Source: a virus
DNA: 64,000 bases
Reading direction: 5' to 3' (one strand)
IMG/VR virus record: IMGVR_UViG_3300032323_000739
Coordinates: 1 to 64,000 of that record
Part shown: positions 61,696 through 64,000 of the stretch, piece after piece
Layout: every line of letters starts with the position of its first letter
Position numbering within the stretch: position 1 is the stretch's first letter
Notes under the pieces: model-generated
Told to the model about the DNA's origin: nothing
The model's input: the letters and a program-made list of their open reading frames with translations, nothing else
Database searches by the model: none
Made by a program: the position numbers and the translations under genes

Positions 61696-62355
61696 AATTT
61701 CGTAGTGCATTCCTGTTTGAGAAATTAAATTTTTAAAATTTTCTAAAACAGTTTCGTCTTTGTAAGAAATCATTATTTCTCTGTCGTTGATCCAACGAAA
61801 GCCAGTAATATCGCCTTGCTTTATAGCATAATTTATAAATGTACTCATGTTCACATTTATAATGTGTTTAAAATCAAAATCTCCACCTAACATTTTTATA
61901 TGAACTGGGTTTTCTTTAATGTCTGGTAAAGGAACACGAATATTTAAATGAATTCTATCTCGACTACCAAAGTTAACTGCTACATGCCTAGGCCCGGTAT
62001 CCATTAGCCAAACTTCACCGTTGACAGGAAGATGATACATTTTATTTTCATCTAAGTCGATGAGATAGCAATACGGATTAGTAGTAATCGCTAAGTGTAA
62101 CCGATCATCCGGGTCGCTGTGCGCCATGTAACATTCTTCCGGACGAAGTCTCATTAATCTGGCTTCTCCTACGTTATCCAAATTGGCTAATAGATCTCCT
62201 AACGGAGTTCCAACGAACTCGGGCTTTGTGACATACGGACCGTTAAACACAGTTCCTCTGGTTTCGTTAAGGGCTAATCTTTTATCAAATTCCAAAGACA
62301 GAACTTGATCAATAATAGATTGGATAGGAAATTTTTTGTTAGTCTGGTGTAGCAT
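61684..62355 (-). CDS. Asp/Asn-hydroxylase-like 2OG-Fe(II) oxygenase
   Basis: 223 residues. PEECYMAHSDPDDRLHLAIT gives the H-x-D pair, with the start of the jelly roll before it (GEARLMRLR). NGEVWLMDTGPRHVAVNFGS gives the distal His, and DRIHLNIRVPL the 2OG-binding Arg. It is a distant relative of the 59878-60558 product. The gene sits alone on the minus strand between plus-strand genes, with only 12 bases to the divergent PP-loop gene. Confidence 0.7.
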   Translation of the reverse strand: MLHQTNKKFPIQSIIDQVLSLEFDKRLALNETRGTVFNGPYVTKPEFVGTPLGDLLANLDNVGEARLMRLRPEECYMAHSDPDDRLHLAITTNPYCYLIDLDENKMYHLPVNGEVWLMDTGPRHVAVNFGSRDRIHLNIRVPLPDIKENPVHIKMLGGDFDFKHIINVNMSTFINYAIKQGDITGFRWINDREIMISYKDETVLENFKNLISQTGMHYEILRV

Positions 62356-62367
62356 TTAAATACTTAT

Positions 62368-63168
62368 ATGATTAGAGACACTCTAAAGGCACTTTATGAA
62401 GCAACGCCTTACACTAGCATATTACACGATATTAACGGAGTGGCCGTTCCTTTGGCACCCGATTGGCGTAATATTGGTATTAGCGTAAGTGGTGGTGCCG
62501 ACAGTGCTCTATTAGCATTTTTAATTTCTAAATTAATTAGTGAAAATAACTTTGAATCTAAAGTACACATAATTAGTAATGTGCGTATGTGGAAGTTACG
62601 CCCGTGGCAAAAATACAATAGTTTAGATGTTTTTAGATGGCTACAACAACGCTTTCCAAGCATTGAATATATTAGACATGAAAACTTTATTCCACCAGAC
62701 TTTGAGTGGGGATCTAAAGGTCCAACAATTATAGATGAATACGGTGAACTAAAAAGTGGCGACACTATCGAAATTCGAGCTCATGCAGAATATATAGCAC
62801 ACACAGAAAACCTTGATGCTTATTTTAATGCAGTAACTCACAATCCTCATGAGCCGTTAAATGGCGCAATGCCGACTAGAGACATTGCACCAGTACTAGA
62901 AAATTTAACTAAAATGATAACAGTACACATGGGTCGAGTTAGTTGTCATCCTTTTCGATTTGTAGAAAAAGATTGGATATATCAACAATACAAACATTTT
63001 AATATATTAGATTTGTATTATATAACACGCAGTTGTGAAGGTGATACTAATGTGTATCCGGAAGTGTTTAATGGATTAAACTATGAAACTTATACACCAG
63101 GGCAATATGTTCCTACTTGTGAACAATGTTTTTGGTGTCTAGAACGTAGTTGGGCGGAAAAGCAATAA
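62368..63168 (+). CDS. PP-loop ATPase, QueC-like
   Basis: 266 residues. NIGISVSGGADSALLAFLI has the PP-loop SGGADS (41-46) used to adenylate a carboxyl or carbonyl. The C-terminal part has RVSCHPFRFVEKDWIYQQYK and ITRSCEGDTNVYP, then PTCEQCFWCLERSWAEK with C251, C254 and C257, a zinc-binding pattern like QueC (7-cyano-7-deazaguanine synthase). N-terminal residues before the loop are longer than in QueC. No QueD, QueE or QueF gene was seen nearby, so the reaction may be a different amidation or nitrile step. Confidence 0.72.
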   Translation: MIRDTLKALYEATPYTSILHDINGVAVPLAPDWRNIGISVSGGADSALLAFLISKLISENNFESKVHIISNVRMWKLRPWQKYNSLDVFRWLQQRFPSIEYIRHENFIPPDFEWGSKGPTIIDEYGELKSGDTIEIRAHAEYIAHTENLDAYFNAVTHNPHEPLNGAMPTRDIAPVLENLTKMITVHMGRVSCHPFRFVEKDWIYQQYKHFNILDLYYITRSCEGDTNVYPEVFNGLNYETYTPGQYVPTCEQCFWCLERSWAEKQ

Positions 63169-63500
63169 TGGACATATACCACGTTTGGGCTGACAAAGCA
63201 GGGGACATTAGTGACCTCGATTGGGTTAATAATATGCGTTCTTTTTTAGATCATCTTGTTAGCGAAGGCAAGATGGTAAGTTATAGAATTACTAGATGTA
63301 AGATGGGTTTCCGTAGCATGGATATTCCTGAGTGGCATATTATGATGGAATTTAATAATATGGCACAGTTAGAAACAGCATTTCAACGTGTGGCTCCCTT
63401 AGAAGGGGAGTTAGAAGATAAACATAAAAGTTTTAATCAATTTGTGGCAGGAAACATACAGCATGCCTATTACAGAGATTGGCCAGATGGACAAAATTAA
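63168..63500 (+). CDS. Small conserved protein, 110 aa (DUF6614-like)
   Basis: 110-residue protein starting at ATG 63168, which overlaps the previous stop (TAATG); a TTG at 63150 was not used. MDIYHVWADKAGDISDLDWV, then FLDHLVSEGKMVSYRITRC, and PEWHIMMEFNNMAQLETAFQ resemble a small ferredoxin-like (dimeric alpha/beta) family that I recall as DUF6614 from marine bacteria. Function unknown. It overlaps the next gene by 14 bases. Confidence 0.55.
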   Translation: MDIYHVWADKAGDISDLDWVNNMRSFLDHLVSEGKMVSYRITRCKMGFRSMDIPEWHIMMEFNNMAQLETAFQRVAPLEGELEDKHKSFNQFVAGNIQHAYYRDWPDGQN

Positions 63501-64000
63501 ATTAAATAGTTGGGACGAATTGCAACCACTTGAAGTAGTGGCTGTGGGCAGTGTGTATGATCCTAGTTTTTTTGACGGTGTAAAAAATTCACGCATATCT
63601 TCGGTGCTAAAGAAAATTATGCACGAAACTATAGAAGATATCGAATACTTCAAAACACAGATGAAAAGTCATGGTATACAAGTACTGCAAGCCACTCCTA
63701 AAGAGTTGGGTTACAAAGACAGCATACTTGATTATGTTGATGTTAACGGTAAGATGGGATTTGCCAGTGCTCGTCCTAACCTAGTTAAGAAAAACATGAT
63801 TCCAACTAGTCCTCTGCAGATTCGAGATGACAGTATAGTGATGGGCAATAAACTGTTGATTACTGATAGAACATTTGAAGTAGAAGGATATGTTAATAAG
63901 TTTATTGAATGGTTTGGCGAAGATCAAATAGATCTTAGCATATACAATGGTCGTATGGAGTTTCAACGCAGTGAATATAATTTACGTGCCGCCGCCAAGG
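63487..64000 (+). CDS. Amidinotransferase-like protein, 3' end outside window
   Basis: Open frame from ATG 63487 to the window end (171 residues). MDKIKLNSWDELQPLEVVAV opens like the amidinotransferase at 54667-55659 (EWDPLKTVIVG). FASARPNLVKKNMIPTSPLQ followed by IRDDSIVMGNKLLITDRTF matches the P-x-x-x-R-D region of glycine amidinotransferase relatives. The catalytic His and Cys would lie beyond the window. It overlaps the preceding small gene by 14 bases. Confidence 0.7.
   Translation, partial: MDKIKLNSWDELQPLEVVAVGSVYDPSFFDGVKNSRISSVLKKIMHETIEDIEYFKTQMKSHGIQVLQATPKELGYKDSILDYVDVNGKMGFASARPNLVKKNMIPTSPLQIRDDSIVMGNKLLITDRTFEVEGYVNKFIEWFGEDQIDLSIYNGRMEFQRSEYNLRAAAK

Noticed and set aside
62368-63168. 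Firm call as queC for deazaguanine DNA modification
   Set aside because: No QueD, QueE, QueF or Dpd-type gene seen in the window and the N-terminal part differs, so only QueC-like is supported.
1-64000. CRISPR array, tRNA genes, insertion sequence or integrase
   Set aside because: No spaced direct repeats, cloverleaf-like segments, transposase motifs or terminal repeats were noticed, and gaps between genes are too short for most of these. A tRNA scan would be decisive.

Overview
This window is a contiguous piece of a large T4-like tailed phage (contractile-tail, Caudoviricetes) genome, AT-rich throughout, most like the marine T4-type phages of cyanobacteria and SAR11-type hosts. The evidence is a late-transcription sigma factor of the gp55 type, a gp47-like recombination nuclease, and a baseplate gene order recognisable as gp48-like, gp53, lysozyme/hub, gp5, gp25 and gp6. 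No chromosomal housekeeping genes, rRNA or tRNA are visible. The host cannot be named from this window.

Layout. (1) 1-1203, minus strand: the 5' part of a gp47-like SbcD/Mre11 nuclease gene and gp55. (2) 1256-31525, plus strand: the late virion module, with baseplate genes, one gene of 13.4 kb (4472 aa), three fibre-like proteins with a common N-terminus, and smaller structural proteins. Motifs matching the T4 late promoter (NATAAATA) precede several of these genes. (3) 31534-31590: a near-consensus sigma-70 promoter lying inside a long hairpin with a U-tract. (4) 31591-52072, plus strand: a chain of 24 tightly packed, mostly overlapping genes for small-molecule and glycan chemistry. They include glycosyltransferase-like proteins, radical SAM enzymes, SGNH-hydrolase-like proteins, a nucleotidyltransferase, a cupin, a RuBisCO-like protein, a kinase-like protein, a dehydroquinate-synthase-family sugar phosphate cyclase, short and extended SDR enzymes, and 2OG-Fe(II) oxygenases. 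(5) 52059-60558, minus strand: a second such block with two paralogous glycosyltransferase-like proteins, an amidinotransferase, a sulfotransferase, a P-loop kinase/nucleotidyltransferase fusion, a very short DegT-type aminotransferase, a GNAT-like protein and an Asp/Asn-hydroxylase-like protein. (6) 60610-64000, mixed strands: another radical SAM enzyme, another hydroxylase, a QueC-like PP-loop ATPase, a small conserved protein and the start of a second amidinotransferase, cut by the window end.

Main interpretation. About half of the window is an auxiliary biosynthetic island attached to a standard tail module. At its core (40707-45718) are, in order, a sugar nucleotidyltransferase, a cupin, a form IV-like RuBisCO-like protein, an APH-fold kinase-like protein, a sugar phosphate cyclase with sedoheptulose-7-phosphate-cyclase-like signatures, and an SDR reductase. 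With the DegT aminotransferase, two amidinotransferases and a sulfotransferase nearby, the gene set resembles aminocyclitol or unusual-sugar assembly lines such as those of streptomycin-type or C7-cyclitol pathways. The product is not known. Decoration of virion or host surface glycans is one possibility, inferred from the many glycosyltransferase-like and SGNH genes. All assignments are from reading protein motifs and gene order; no database search was run.
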